Assembly (NCBI GenBank): GCA_032690845.1
Contig: CM064425.1
Coordinates: forward strand, 35,366,240 to 35,430,239
DNA from: Eleusine coracana subsp. coracana
Taxonomy: Eukaryota > Streptophyta > Magnoliopsida > Poales > Poaceae
Reading direction: 5' to 3'
DNA: 64,000 nucleotides
Shown: one piece after another, positions 1-11,903 of the stretch
Position numbering within the stretch: the stretch's first letter is position 1
Layout of the letters: every line of letters begins with the position of its first letter
The notes under the pieces: model-generated
Told to the model about the DNA's origin: nothing
What the model saw: only the letters and a program-made list of their open reading frames with translations
Database searches by the model: none
Translations under genes and position numbers: made by a program

Positions 1-932
1 TTTTGATCAAGACGTGCAAGTGTGTGGGAAACATGGTGGAATGATGGATGGGATGAATAACTCCTTATTGAATTCCTTTCCTCTCTTTTGGAATTTTTCT
101 AGGACATGGCTATCTTTTGATTGCTCTTCTTTGGAGCATCCATTTATTTTCTTTTTGCATAGCCATATTCCTAGTTTGCAATGATAATTAAGAGAGGAAT
201 TTTTGCAATGAACATATGGAGTATTTCTTTCAGGTGGATGGAAGTGGTGGTGGCTTTCTTCCGGTGTAAAAGAATAGCTCATGGTGGTGGATATGGTGGC
301 TGCTATCTTCCTATTTAGAAGAATAGCTCATGGCGGTGGATGTGTGTATGTGATCTTGATCAAGAAAGCATGAAAAGAGTCTTACTAGGGTCACAACAAT
401 TATGACTAAGCTTAATGTGAAACAAGCAGCATATGTATAAGGTTTTTCAAATAAGCACTACATATGGCTTTGGTAGGAATTTTCATCATTGAGGAACTTA
501 TCAATTTATCATTTTGAAAAATAAAACTCCAGAATTCAAGCTTTACTTTGAGCAAGATCATAGCAGCCCTATTCACTATATCATATCTCCCAACAACTTA
601 GAACTAGAGAATGTATGTGCTAACCACAAGTTTTAAGTTCAAGGTAAAATTTTAGCCAACAAACTTAATTCTTGGGAGAGTACTAAGTTGTAAACAATTG
701 TTAGAGAGGAATAAAACAGAGCAACTATTCATCATTTCAACATAGGAAAACTATACATATTCATACCGCGCATGAAAAAGCTAAAAATTTTTGGTCTTTT
801 TATCATCTTCTCATTTTTTTTTATTTTCAGATTTTATATTTTTTTGGATTTTTGGATTTTCTAATGCAAAAATGAAAACAAGGGAAAGATACAAGTTACC
901 GTGAGATGGGGGTCCTCCAAGCTTGTTCTTGC
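1..932. other. Non-coding 3' internal part of the Athila-like element
   Basis: No credible gene is seen. The stretch lies between the end of the envelope-position ORF and the expected left LTR. Two similar purine-rich segments about 60 bp apart (near 230-345) repeat the words 'gaatagctcatgg' and 'ggtggatg'. The short open frames here match nothing I recognise. Confidence 0.45.
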
Positions 933-2426
933 TCATATTTGCTGGTTCGGGTCGTACCCTTGGGAGCGGAAGAAGGCGTCCCAATTGCTTTGGTTCTGAG
1001 CCATCATCGCGTTGAGTTGGCGGAATTGGTTGTCGCTGAAATTCTGCCATTGTTGGGTGTCGGTGACGTGCTATGAGAGAGTTTGTTGCATACTCTCGGT
1101 GCGCAAGTCGATGTCGTCCACCCGCCTTGTTAACTCGGCCATCCCGAAATTGAGTTCACGGAACCCATGGGACGAGAATGACCAGTTAGCAAAGGATGGC
1201 GCTCCGCTCGAGTTTGATGATGTGTGCATGAGGTAGTCGTGCTGAGATCCCCATGCACCGGCTTGCCATGATGACCCTCCGGCCTCGTCCGGTGGTGGGG
1301 GCTGATCCCAACCCGTACCTCTGATTGAGGTTTGGAACCCCGGTGTGGCCGTCATGCTTCTCGACCACGGGTTGGTCGTTCGGAGACGATGTCCCTGCGA
1401 GAATCTCCCCTTACCTCGAGAGGGAAGGTTAGTGCCCAACAGTGATACAAACGAAGACCCGGGTTAGGTAACGGGTATTCATTCATATACCCAGGAAAAT
1501 AATAGACCAAGGTATTATCCGGACCACGCTTCAAAGTATGTCCATGCACAAAATAATCCTCGCCTATGTATTCTCTGTCCGCACTCAAATATTCAATTTG
1601 AACATTTTCGAGCATTTCACATTTTTGAGCAATGCGAGTAATTAAGGAAGTGCACTCAATTGGTTCTTTCAGTTTTATATTTTCTAACCATTGGTCAATC
1701 ATGCATTCCACGGGAGAAACTCTAATTCTTTTGACCATGACATACAACAGTTTTAGTTCATCTTTACGGATAATCCTAATATCATGTCGAGGAAACAAGG
1801 TCATGGCCAACCAAACATGCATGAATCTCAAAGTGGGATTATGGTGGCACTTGTTCTAGGCTTTGGACCCCAATCATTTCCAGTAATTTGTTTCCAAAAA
1901 TTTTCCTTATGAAAACTTTTCAATGCTTTGTCTAAGTCTACTCTACATTTGACATTTAGACCAAGCATAGAATTGAGGTGGGTCCATGGAACAAAACGTT
2001 CTTGCCTAAACAAGCGAAAAGAAATGCCTTCATCATGTTTTCTAAGGGTGCACAAAAACTGCATAGTAAGCAAACGAGAACCTTCCTCATTTACGTCTAC
2101 AAAATCAGTCCAACCCATAGTGCGAAAAATAGTGAAAAATTCTTCTTGCATACCTATTTTCTCGAGGAAGTCCGGGTCGAAATGTCAGGTGTGGGCGAAC
2201 GGCCGGCCTGTCATGAGCTCGATGGCTTATCCTTCACGGTCATCGACGATGTCGAGGTGCTCCTCGGAGGTGAGCATGGCCGGCGTTTCTTTCTCCCGAA
2301 TTTCAGCTTTGGAGTCGCCACGTTCCGAACTCCGGGTAAGCTCCACGGAGGGCGTTCGGCTCGTGCTTGCCCGAGAACTCTTCCTCTTCTTCCCCCCGAC
2401 AGCTTGCTTGATTCGATTGAGCATGG
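933..2426 (-). pseudogene. Athila second ORF (envelope-position, 'putative plant transposon protein' type), broken
   Basis: The minus-strand reading starts at an ATG at 2424, just after a splice-acceptor-like TGTGTGCAG. The N-terminus is basic (KKRK). It continues through the block at 1828-2151, which carries the typical 'GWTDFVDV' and 'FLCTL' region of this family, then through 1352-1831 and a Gln/Asn/Pro-rich C-terminal part at 1071-1439, to a natural-looking stop at 933-935. At least three frame changes or in-frame stops interrupt it, including a TAG near 1071 after which the same frame runs on. In Athila elements this ORF sits after pol and its function is unproven; no transmembrane segment is evident here. 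It is not expressed as a full protein. Confidence 0.65.
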
Positions 2427-2683
2427 CTGCACACAAGAACAAACAAAAACAAGAATGACCTTGCGTTCGGGTTAACATTAGTGAAAACGAACCCGGACCC
2501 TCCCGAACTTGATTTTGATTCTCACAATCAACTTGAAAATGCACAAAACAGAGGGGAACTATTTTTTTTGGGTTTTTGGGGCAGTTGCTAAGTGAAGAAC
2601 ATGAATTCTTGAAGAGCAACAAAGTGAGCAAAGGAGGAGAGTGAAGAATAAGCTTGAAATGGTGAAGCTCCTCCTCCTGGTCG

Positions 2684-2692
2684 GTTTTTATA
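2684..2692 (-). promoter_or_regulatory. TATA-like box ahead of the second ORF
   Basis: Minus-strand TATAAAAAC lies about 260 nt before the ATG at 2424, followed by a pyrimidine-rich leader-like stretch and a good acceptor (TGTGTGCAG at 2427-2435). This could be an internal promoter or part of an embedded LTR fragment. The word GGTCGACCGACCT-like at 2788-2800 recurs in the LTR near 6498, so this segment may itself be LTR-derived. Confidence 0.35.
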
Positions 2693-2942
2693 GCCCAAAC
2701 ACCAGAATGACAGCAGGAAATGGACAGAGCAACGGCTATAAAGTCGTTGGAAAAAAGCTGGGGACAAAAAGGTGGGACCAGAGGGTCGACCGACTTGGTC
2801 AGGTCGGCCGACCTGCTAGTGGGCCCTCCTGGCTCCCTCCTTTTTTCAGGATGTTTCCCAACGGCTAGTGAATCTAACCAGTGCAGCTATTTTGCTCAAA
2901 TTGCTCGACAAATTTTTTTTTCAAAAAGACAAACCCAAAAAA

Positions 2943-3067
<125 letters not shown>

Positions 3068-3436
3068 TTAATATGCATATGATTGGACAAATTTCAATGT
3101 GCAAGATGGTTGAAAAGTTCAAATATGCAAAATGCAAAAGTTGGAAATAAATCTAAACATGATGGAAAGCAAATATGGAATTGAAGAAAATAAATATGGA
3201 TAAATACCGATTTAACCTCTCGGCGAGGGCTCACCCATTTAAGTCTGATGAGCGGGACTTTTCTCCGGCGCTTAGCTCGATGTGGTGTCGTCCGATCCCG
3301 GAGATGAGGACACGGATGATGCTTCTTGCTTCACTCGCCACACCTTCTTGGTCTTCTTTGTCGGTGTGGTCGGCGGCTTTGCAGACTTCGGAGCCTGTGG
3401 CTTGGCACGCGGCTCCGACCTCTTCACCATGACCCG

Positions 3437-4510
3437 TCATGGTGACACTTTTTCCTTCTCGAGGAAGTTCTTCATGAACGTTATGAGGCTGTCCTTCTTT
3501 GGGGGCGTGACTTCGACTTCCTTGATGTTGTTCGGGTTTGGCCCATACTTGATGCGGATCATATTGCATTGCTCCTTCCGTGGCCGAAAATCGAACTTCT
3601 CCTCCTTGCCATTGATATGGAAACGGATTTCTCCAGCTCCAACATCAATGCGAGCATCTGCGGTGCTGAGGAATGGCTGCCCAAAGATGAGCGGTGTTTC
3701 CTTACCGACATCCATGTCAAGTATCACGAAATTGATGGGAATGAAGCAATCCTGGATTTTCACCGAAATATCTTCAGCAATTCCTGCCGAGTAGCGGACC
3801 GAGGAATCGGCCAGCTGGATCTGCATCGGCATAGGGGATAAGGCTGTACAGTTCAGCCTGTCGAAGACGTCCTTCGGCATGACGCCCACGCTCGCCCCGA
3901 GATCACACAGGGCGTGGTCGAAGTTCTGTGTCCCGATCGAGCAGATGATCGTGGGACAGCCCGGATCTTTCTTCTTCTCGGGAAGCCGGTTGAGTATAGC
4001 AGTGCTACACTCTTCCGTAAGCTTGACAATCTCCGTGGTCGGCATCGGACGCTTGTTGCTGATGAGGTCCTTGAGGTAGCGAGCGTACGTAGGTACTTGC
4101 ATCGCATCCAGCAAGGGCACGTTGATGTGCAGCTTCTGTATTACTTCAACAAAGCGTGTGAACTGCTCGTCCATGGTTGGCTTCCTCTTTCTTTCAGGAA
4201 ACGACATGAAGTTCGTGTCATAGAACTCATGTGGAGCCGTTTTCCTTAGCGGCATCGCCTCTTGTTCCTTTTCTTCCGCCGGCTTCTCAACTTGTGTGCT
4301 CTCCTTTTTCTTTCCTGCAGTGTTAGGATGTGGCGGGTCTAGAGTGGATTTACCTCCCCCTCGTGGTAACCTCATTAACATTTTCTAAGGGAGTCTCGGC
4401 TTGCCCCGGGATTTTCCCTGACTCTACAGGAGGAATAGCAGCAGCCAACTGAGCTAATTGGGTTTCAAGCACTTTATTAAAGCTTAGCTGGTTCTTGAAA
4501 ATAGAAGAAA
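3437..4510 (-). pseudogene. gag C-terminus plus aspartic protease of the Athila-like element
   Basis: The longest open part is 3437-4381. It holds the gag C-terminal block (FYDTNFMSFPERKRKPTM, then a conserved helical region) and a retroviral-type aspartic protease with the DLGASVGVMP active site (Asp-Leu-Gly in place of the usual Asp-Ser/Thr-Gly, normal for this lineage). The IFGQPFLSTADARIDV flap/dimer region follows. Upstream gag sequence continues in another frame to about 4510 (LETQLAQLAAAIP), so there is a frameshift near 4365. N-terminal gag and everything after the protease are absent. The family is an internal polyprotein that forms the particle and processes it; this copy cannot. 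Confidence 0.8.
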
Positions 4511-4627
4511 GGCACTACCCTGTTTTCATACAAAATGTAGAAAACCAAGCAAGGTTAGCCTGCTTAGGAGATGGCCTTATAATTGTAACATAAATATGTA
4601 CATTAGTAATTTCTTAATCATACGCCT

Positions 4628-4645
4628 TCCCTCGCAACGGCACCA
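4628..4645 (-). other. Primer binding site for tRNA-Asp
   Basis: The plus strand here matches the 3' end of plant tRNA-Asp at 15 of 18 positions (core GCAACGGC, ending in CCA), 8 bp from the LTR edge at 4654. This site type is typical of Athila elements and gives the element's direction (minus). Confidence 0.75.
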
Positions 4646-4653
4646 GAATAGCT

Positions 4654-6843
4654 TGTTGACTTTTGCTAAGTCATACTAATAAATCATCGGTGGCAAGGTG
4701 CCATAAATGCTTCATTAATATTTCCTAGAGCCAATTAGGTAAAATCCGCAAGCGCACGGAAAATACTATTGTAGCATTTCACCCGGAAGTATTCAGGGTA
4801 TCGTATTTGTTTATCCCAAAGGAAGGCAATGAATAAGAAGGCTTACTTATGCACATATTTACATTGCGAATTGATAAGGATCATCTAACCAAGACAGGCA
4901 AGCAATGGATAATGATGAGGTAGTGTGACACACAGAAGATTCTATCTCAAATATAAATAAATAAAGCCAAGTGGAGAAAGAACTAAGCTGAGCTACTCCT
5001 ATAGTACTTTCATATACATTTGTATAGCCTAAGTTCTATACACATACACGCTTATACTCAGGTTCAACAGTTATTAACATAACACTTCAGGCATGGACCT
5101 ACCTCTGCATCCACAGGCGACTTCTGCCAAGAGCCTACGCACTAGCCTAGCATGGAGGAGTTCAAAGGACGGACATGTCTGTCACCACCTGCCGCCTACC
5201 TCAGCTAACCGGTAGACTAACGAATAATTGATGCAAATCAATTATCCAAGTACCATACTTGCATAATCAAAGAGCACTCTTGATAGGTGTAGAGTGCCCG
5301 ATCTTTCGGCGAGTGGAGATAACTTCGATTTGGTGGATGTTGACCCTCACGATCCGACTACGACGAGCAAGCCGAAGCGCCAATGCAATCGCTGAACCAA
5401 CTTCCGGAGGATATTAACCTTGCGGTAAACAAGATCAACCTGATCACGAGGATCAATTCTTGCGCGCAATCGAAGAACGAGCAAGAATTAGAGGCGAGCA
5501 ATCTGATGTATTGCACGAAGGTGGAGTTCTGAATTCACGTCGAGAGACGGATGTATAGCTAAGCTAAACTTAAAACAAAACTCAAAGATTACAAGGGGCG
5601 CAGCCCTTGACTATATAGGGGGAGGACGAGGCATCTAGGGCCGGCTGAAGTGGAGAGGCACGCGGTGGAGAGGGAGTCGTACGACTTGGGCCACGTGGGC
5701 CTTCGGGCGACATCATCCTGGGCCGTCGTTCCTTAGCATCAAAACCGTCTTCAATTCCTGGGCTCGAGCTCTAGTGATTGGGCCCTTGTACGTCGTCGTC
5801 TCGTTAGAAGATGGATCCGTAACTCGAGGAGGCGCGACGACGAGAGGTGGAGGCGTGACAGCTTGGTTTGGCGCGCCATCTTCCGTCGTCATTATTCGTA
5901 TGTCGTTGATGTCCTCATCAACTCTACTCCTCCATGGTTATATTAATGAAGCAGAGCTATCATATAAATATAATCACCAAACCCATGTCATGTCATAACA
6001 ATGAATCCTAATCATAAAGACTATGTCATATAAATTAGACTATAGTGACGGTATATAACAAGCATGACAATAGTAGTATAATAAATATAAACTACTATCA
6101 CACAAGTAGGCTATACTATCACATATATGGATCACAATATAACACAAGAAACTCATGAACCAAACACAACTATATGAAAAGATGACATTTATTAAATAGA
6201 GCAAAGTCTTACAAAAGAGAAATAATACAAGAGCCATACCAATTTCTCTAAGAGAAGACTTGAAGAACTAGAGAGCTCTAGACTCAGCCTAACTCCACTA
6301 AGACTTGAGAACAACTAAGTAGCAAGAGAAGGAATTCTTCTTGTGGTGTGTGTGTGAGTGTAAAGCCACACCCTCCTATTTATAGCCTCTATAGGTCGGC
6401 AAAGAGGAGTAACCGCCAAGAATATCCCTACCCACCGCCTTCAGGGATCAACCAGGAGCCTCCACGTGCAATCCCAGGAGGAAAGGCCGCATGCCTGGGT
6501 CGACCGACCTATGGCTAGGCCTTCCTGGGTTGTGCTTCCTCAGGGTGGCTGCCAGGTGGGTGCTCATCCCAGATGTTGGGGTAGTTTTATGTGTTTCTTC
6601 GATGTGGTACTAAAAATGGGCCATTCAATCCATGGGATGTCTAGTTGGCACTCTCTTATTGGTCGAAAGTGTGTTTCTTTGCCTTTTGGGTGTGTTTCCT
6701 TCATATTTTGTCCTACATACAAATAAATCCCAAGTACAAGTGAAACTAGATTATTGTAAATAAATATGTGTGTATGAAATGTTAGGTTCTCCTTTATTTA
6801 AGCATAGTTGACGGATGAAAATGGTACTTAACAGCCGTCAACA
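4654..6843 (-). repeat. Athila-like LTR, 2190 bp including a nested solo LTR
   Basis: The LTR is bounded by TGTTGAC at 4654 and GTCAACA at 6837-6843, a perfect 7-bp inverted end. Without the nested 640-bp LTR and its 5-bp duplication it is 1545 bp, a normal Athila size. A minus-strand TATAAATAG at 6376-6384 is the best promoter candidate. The second LTR is outside the window, so target duplication and LTR divergence cannot be tested. Confidence 0.75.
5281..5920 (-). mobile_element. Solo LTR, 640 bp, nested in the Athila-like LTR
   Basis: It starts TGATAGGTG (5281) and ends CTCATCA (5920), giving TGAT/ATCA inverted ends. It is flanked on both sides by ACTCT (5276-5280 and 5921-5925), a perfect 5-bp target duplication. 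A minus-strand CCCTATATAG (5611-5620) followed by a GC hairpin looks like its promoter region, which suggests minus orientation. No internal coding region is present, so it arose by LTR-LTR recombination. Superfamily not determined. Confidence 0.8.
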
Positions 6844-7067
6844 TCCACCCGCGGAGAAGCCTACTGGAGGTTTAGTATCAATTATGACAATTAGTGAAAC
6901 TTGTTTGCACAAAACTTATAATTTAAGGCATAGTCCATTGTTCAAGTTGTGAATGAGTGTAGCTTATTGTTCTAGGTGGAAGTTCAACTTAACAGTCTCC
7001 ACTGAAAATACTGGTATATTAAACAACAGTGGGGTGAGGCAAAGTCTAGCTGGGAGTTTGAGATCTG

Positions 7068-8060
7068 GTGGGAGATTGCTGGAATTATATGGGCTTGGTC
7101 TATTAATATTCATAATAATTCCTAAAAAATCTCAAAGGCCCATTCATGAGTGGTGGGAGTGCAAAGGTTTAGTCCCACATTACTAGTGGAGGTGGAGGGA
7201 GTCCAACTTGTAAGGTTGGTTGCTCTAGCATCTCTTGCAAGTGTGTGAATGAGAAGAAGGAAGAACACACGCGCGCGCTCGCTCGCCTCGCCTTGCCTCG
7301 CCTCGCCTCGCCTCGCCTCGCCGGGCCGGGCCGGGCGTGGGCGCGGCCGCGCATCACCTGCGTGAATAGTCCGTCAAAATTCGGTCCCTTGTCTTGCGGG
7401 GTCGCGGCTTTCTTTTGCACTTTCTTTTTGTTGCGTGTTTCATATATTTTCTTATTTTTGGTTATGGAAACCAACGTATTAATATGGTAACCGACTCGGT
7501 TGCGGGACGCCCAACCCTAACGGTTCCTCCCTATAAATACGTACGGGTATCACCGCAAATCATATCACGCAATCGCCTAGGGTTTTGCCTCTCACTACTA
7601 TTGCGCCGCCAAGACTTCTCCATCCCGATCGTCGGCGTGCACCGACGAACGGGAGAGCAGGTCTCCGGAACTGTCGTCCTCTGTGATCCTGCACCGAGAG
7701 AGAGCGAATAAGGTTTTTGGGAAGTGCTCTACGCGACTGCTCGATCGCTTCCTCATCTTCGTCAAGCTCGTCGCCACGGCTCGTTTTTCTCGTCTTCAAG
7801 TCGGTCTCACCCGCCGTCGCCAAGAACGTGATGGTGCTGCACATCATCGCCGTCTCCTCTACCCAGTCCAGAAGGAAACGTACGTGCTCTCATCTCAAAC
7901 CATGTCTTCCATGCTAGCTTTTATGATCTGTTTATCTATGATGGATGTTGCTAGTATGGTAGATGCTATGTTTTTGTCTGGCCTTATAAACCTGTCTAGA
8001 TCTTGCGTAGACTTATCTAGTTCATCATGCAATCTGTTAATCATACTTATAATTAATATA
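7068..8060 (+). mobile_element. LTR-like fragment, ends unresolved
   Basis: TGGTGGGAGATTG at 7068, the TGGGCTTGG and AAAGGCCCATTCATGAGTGG words, 'GTCCCACATTACTAGTGGAGG' and a later CTATAAATACG (7530-7540) with a leader-like stretch resemble Ty1/copia LTRs of grasses. I found no matching 5-bp target duplication and no clear CA end. A low-complexity CGCCTCGCCT tract (7285-7325) lies inside. Open frames here are not convincing genes. Confidence 0.45.
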
Positions 8061-8122
8061 AAACTAAAAATGCTAATTATCTAACAGTTCACAATGTAAA
8101 TCGCCTCTAAAAATCATTGGCC

Positions 8123-8194
8123 CACTGTAACGGCGGTTTTCTTTGACCACGCCGCTACATCAATTTTTGTTCCACCGGCATTTTTGTTATAGTG
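8123..8194. mobile_element. 72-bp CACTA-type mini element
   Basis: It begins CACTGTAAC and ends GTTATAGTG; the ends are inverted copies at 8 of 9 positions. GCC flanks both sides (8120-8122 and 8195-8197), the 3-bp duplication expected for CACTA elements. The inner sequence contains CGGCGG/CCGCCGC-like words, as in the larger element at 36033-37173. Confidence 0.55.
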
Positions 8195-9167
8195 GCCTCA
8201 AGGTATGCGTAAACATGTGCCGTGGACTGGACGTGTTTGCTGCGCGTGCACGCGTCAATTATCAAGTCACCATACCGTAGCATATGTAAACATGTTGTTG
8301 ATTTGCATGTGCGGTGTGCAAAGCAAGCTACACATACGGTTGCCAATTTGTATGAATGCGGTTGCGCCTCGACCGAACGCATGCATGCAGTCCACGAACA
8401 CAGACGCAGTGAACAGAGCTGCACTGCACCCACGTCCTCACCCGTTTCCCACATTCGTGCTCTTGCCGCTCGCCGGATTGATGGGCTCGTCTGATGAGTG
8501 CACCTCCTTTTTGCTCGCCAGTGCAACCAAGGACGCGAGCAGCATTCAAAAAATGGGCCAGAAACGCCATTACAGCAAGACGACAAGAAGCGCGACAGTG
8601 GCCGAGTCGTCGTCTCTGGCTCTCCTCTCTGCATGCGGCATGCCTGTACCTTCACCGGAAGTGAATGCGGCTTCTAGCACTGGGCGATGCCAGTAGCCTC
8701 TCCACGCCCGAGGCCTGCCACGACCAGCAGCAAAAGCACAGCACAGCAACAGTAGCCGTCGATCGAACAGCGCAGCTAGTTAAACATGTTCGGCCATGGG
8801 ATGCCGTTGCTTGCATGGAACTGCTGCACGCGACGCAGATTATATTGGCAGCAGCGCAGGCCGTAAATTATTGATCGACCAATCGTTGCACAGCAGAAGG
8901 CCTGCCTGGTGCTGCTGCTGCCTTTTGACGCGTCGCGCACGATCGTTTGCTGGTCCTCTTCGATCGTTTGATGGACTGGCTGGCTCGGTGCGTCGTCTCA
9001 GCTCTCTGTGCGCGCGCTCCGCATTCGTGGCGTGCACTGCGCTCTGGGGCGTCACGTCGTCGGTGCTGTCGCAGCTGCACCATTCATGATGATGCACATG
9101 AGCGTTTCTTCGCAAAAGGAGAGGAATGAATGAACAAACAAAGGACGTCTGTTGCTTCATTGCACTA

Positions 9168-9350
9168 CTCCCTCCGTTTAACCAATTAAGTACAGGTGAA
9201 AAAAATAGGTGCACAGAAAACGAGAAACAGAAAGATAAAGATAAAGATGTATTATGAAAAAAAAAAAGATACATTAAAAAGCGAGTGTGTTTTATAATTC
9301 AAAAAAAATTATGAAGTCTAGAGTGTCATGTAATATTAAAGCGGAGGGAG
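9168..9350. mobile_element. Stowaway MITE, 183 bp
   Basis: It starts CTCCCTCCGTTT and ends AAGCGGAGGGAG, the canonical Stowaway terminal inverted repeat, with TA on both sides (9166-9167 and 9351-9352). The interior is AT-rich and non-coding. Such elements are moved by mariner-type transposases supplied elsewhere. Confidence 0.9.
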
Positions 9351-10150
9351 TAGCAAAAAGCTTTACCGCTGTGTCAACTATTCAGTGTTCTGCCTTATTG
9401 CACGTACACAAAATATTTTACTTTGGCCGTGCTGATTGCTCGTACTCCTGCCCATTTCTTTAACAACACTAGTACGGTTACTTACATTTCAGTAGCAACA
9501 CTAGTACGATAACTATTACCGTGTGGATTGCTCATTTCTGTAACAACATTAGTACGGTTACTACTGCTGGAGATTTTAGTGCACAAATACTCTAGTACGG
9601 CTCCATCTCAAGAATTGGAGAAGAACGTCTAGAGTGTGGACCACCTTCCTCGTTGCCATCTCTGGCACCATGGACTTAGCCAACCATTTTGCTTCTTGGA
9701 CCTTTCACACGTCCGAATGTAGGGTAGCGTCCCAATGTACTTCGAAGAGCCTACTGACATCTTTCGCCATCCGGAGAGGAAACGTCAACACGACTTTTCC
9801 ACACTTTGACTTGATGCTTCATATACGTACGTGCCACTCGATTCAGTATTGTTGATAAAAAAACGAGCAGAGTGTCTACGTACACTCTACACAGCCATGG
9901 CGTACACTGCCATGCCATGGAGCCAGCCTCAAAGTCTTCAAGTGGCAATGTACAGTAACAGCGAGTAGGTAGGCTTTTTCGTGTTGTTTAAAGAGGTCTA
10001 ACATAGAGGACAAGCCGTAATACCTTAGTAGGCTATTTGTATTTCCTGGGTAAGTTTTATTCTGAACCATTATTATCAGTAAGTTCTCGTACTTTTCTGT
10101 GTGGGAATTTTTCTCCAGAAAATTCAAAACGAAATGTGGAAACATTACGC

Positions 10151-10203
10151 AGGAACAAGCTGTGCCTTACTAGGAACAAGCTGTGCCTTACTAGGAACAA
10201 GCT
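10151..10203. repeat. 21-bp tandem repeat, 2.5 copies
   Basis: The unit aggaacaagctgtgccttact starts at 10151 and again at 10172, with a partial third copy at 10193. Confidence 0.9.
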
Positions 10204-10848
10204 CTACTACTAGTATTTCTTGATAAATTTGTGAACGATGTTATCAGTCAGCGTGCATATGGTTAAGGTACGGTGTGTGGTACCAAGGCGCTGTACTTTA
10301 TTTCCGGTGTGGAAATTTTGGGTGTAGGCCTTTCGTAAAGACCGAAGAAACAAGCAAGTCCTACAAATTTTACAGTACTCCAGGAAAACTACCAACAACA
10401 TTCTTGGAAGAACTGTGAACTGTGGCTTGGATTTTGAGGATAGCGAGCTAGCCCGCCTAGTATAACTGTGTGCCTCGTAGCCAATCGCGTATAGATGCGT
10501 GTGCTAGAGCGATTCAGTGCCAGAAGTTTGTCCGCACCGCACGCGTCGGGTGCACGAGAGGACGACGCGACCCAATATTAAACTGGTTTGAGCTAATCAA
10601 GCTGTACTCATTGCCCAAATAATAGCACCACGACGACGAGCAGCATCGCCTCAAGAACCGGGCCCCCTCTTGCACGCTGAAAAGCCTGCGGAACGCAGCG
10701 AGACTGTTGCACAGAGGTATGCATCGACACAACACAGGCTTCCATCGAGCATCCATTGAAGCCGAGCCGAGCCATGCCGCGCTCATAAACGCGCGTCAAA
10801 CCTGTTGTCTCTGCTGCCTGCGCCACTGTCCCCTCGGTGCCGGTAGCG

Positions 10849-10935
10849 AGAGAGAGAGAGAAAGGGACTAGAGAGAGAAGAGAGAGAGAGAGAAAGGGAC
10901 TAGAGAGAGAAGAGAGAGAGAGAGAGCAAGAGAGA
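10849..10935. repeat. GA-rich repeat upstream of the first NOI gene
   Basis: (GA)n blocks are broken by a repeated 'aaagggactagagagagaa' segment (two near-identical copies about 40 bp apart). It lies about 190-275 bp upstream of the TATA box of the gene at 11295. GA/CT tracts are common in grass core promoters and leaders; a role here is inference. Confidence 0.85.
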
Positions 10936-11123
10936 GCTCGTAGCTGCTCGCTGCAGCAAAGCTAGTACTCCTCGCTGCCTTTCTCATTCCTTTTTCCCAC
11001 TCCCGCTCGCAATAACTCCAGCGCATTACTCCTCGCTTGCTCGCTCGTCGTCTCCGGAGCAGCAGCAGCGCTGCGTCGTGGCGTGTTCGCTCCTATGCCC
11101 GGGTGCTTCGATTCGATTCCTGC

Positions 11124-11130
11124 TATAAAT
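11124..11130 (+). promoter_or_regulatory. TATA box of the first NOI gene
   Basis: TATAAAT at 11124 lies 165 bp before the ATG at 11295. Transcription would start near 11155, giving a leader of about 140 nt without an obvious intron. Confidence 0.65.
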
Positions 11131-11294
11131 ACGAGCATCACGGCCACTGTCCTTCTCAGTTCTCACACGGTCACACCACCATACTACTCGCTTCTTCTCT
11201 GCTTCTTGTAGCTTGGTCATAGTAGAAACTCAGCACAGCTTCTAGTCTTCGTGAGATATCCTTTGCCTGTGAGGCTCGAGTATAGTAGTAGGCC

Positions 11295-11785
11295 ATGGAG
11301 AAGGCAAGGCGGCGGCGCCACGTGCCGGCGTTCGGGGAGTGGAACTACTACTCCTCCTCGTCGTCCCCGGACGAGCCGCAGCAGCCGCCCTGCTCCGGCG
11401 GCGCCATGGCAGCGTGGTACGCGCCGGAGCCGGAGGCCTGCAGCGACGTCTGGTTCAGGTACTCGCCGCCGCCGCCGCGCAGGCCGGCGCCCAAGAAGGC
11501 CAGGAGGCCCGCCGTCGCGCCGCAGGAGAAGCTGTACTACGGCGGCGCGAAGGGGGTTGCCGTCGCGCCGGTGGGCCGGGCGAGGTCGTCGGGCTCCGCC
11601 TCCGCGGAGAAGGGCGGCGCTCGCAGGGTGGTGCGGCCCGTCGATGCGGACCTGTACCAGGTGCCGCCGCCGGACTCCGTCACCGGCCGGTCCGGAAGGG
11701 TACGTAGCGCAGCTGAGCGTCTGCAAAAAACAGTGTTTCCCTTGGCTTCTTGTTAGTTTCATTAGTAGTATGATTCTACGTTCGG

Positions 11786-11825
<40 letters not shown>

Positions 11826-11903
11826 GAGGCGTTTGCTCTTGGCTTTTGCTTGCAGAAGAAGAACCTGTGGATGGGTTGCTTGGGCCTCAACTGCGTCGCC
11901 TGA
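11295..11903 (+). CDS. NOI/RIN4-domain protein, copy A (2 exons, 150 aa)
   Basis: Exons are 11295-11699 and 11856-11903; the junction AGG|GTACGT ... TTGCAG|AAG is phase 0. The protein starts MEKARRRR and has the NOI/RIN4 (AvrRpt2-cleavage) core VPAFGEWNYY at residues 10-19. The aligned blocks DVWFRYSPPPP and RRVVRPVDADLYQVPPPD follow. It ends CLGLNCVA, with cysteines 143 and 148. RIN4-family proteins are small plasma-membrane adaptors of immune signalling, held by C-terminal S-acylated cysteines; the C-terminus fits that. The exact role of this member is unknown. The middle is Pro/Ala/Arg-rich and very GC-rich, which also produces long antisense open frames that I discard. It is a tandem paralog of the gene at 15213 but lacks that gene's first intron. 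Confidence 0.85.
11788..11822. repeat. (CT)n microsatellite in the intron of NOI copy A
   Basis: About 17 CT units inside the 156-bp intron, ending about 30 bp before the acceptor and contributing to its pyrimidine-rich approach. Confidence 0.95.

Larger units (their letters stand above)
8200..10848. other. Intergenic DNA without a recognised gene
   Basis: Several open frames of 60-160 codons exist on both strands between 8155 and 9270, but they overlap each other and match no family I know. They lack splice or codon patterns that would make them convincing. A Stowaway element and short tandem repeats are listed separately. Near-repeats of 'aacactagtacggttact' occur three times between 9460 and 9565. 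Confidence 0.5.

Noticed and set aside
8155..9274. Candidate protein genes on both strands
   Set aside because: Overlapping frames with no recognisable domain, no splice support and a composition like the neighbouring intergenic DNA.
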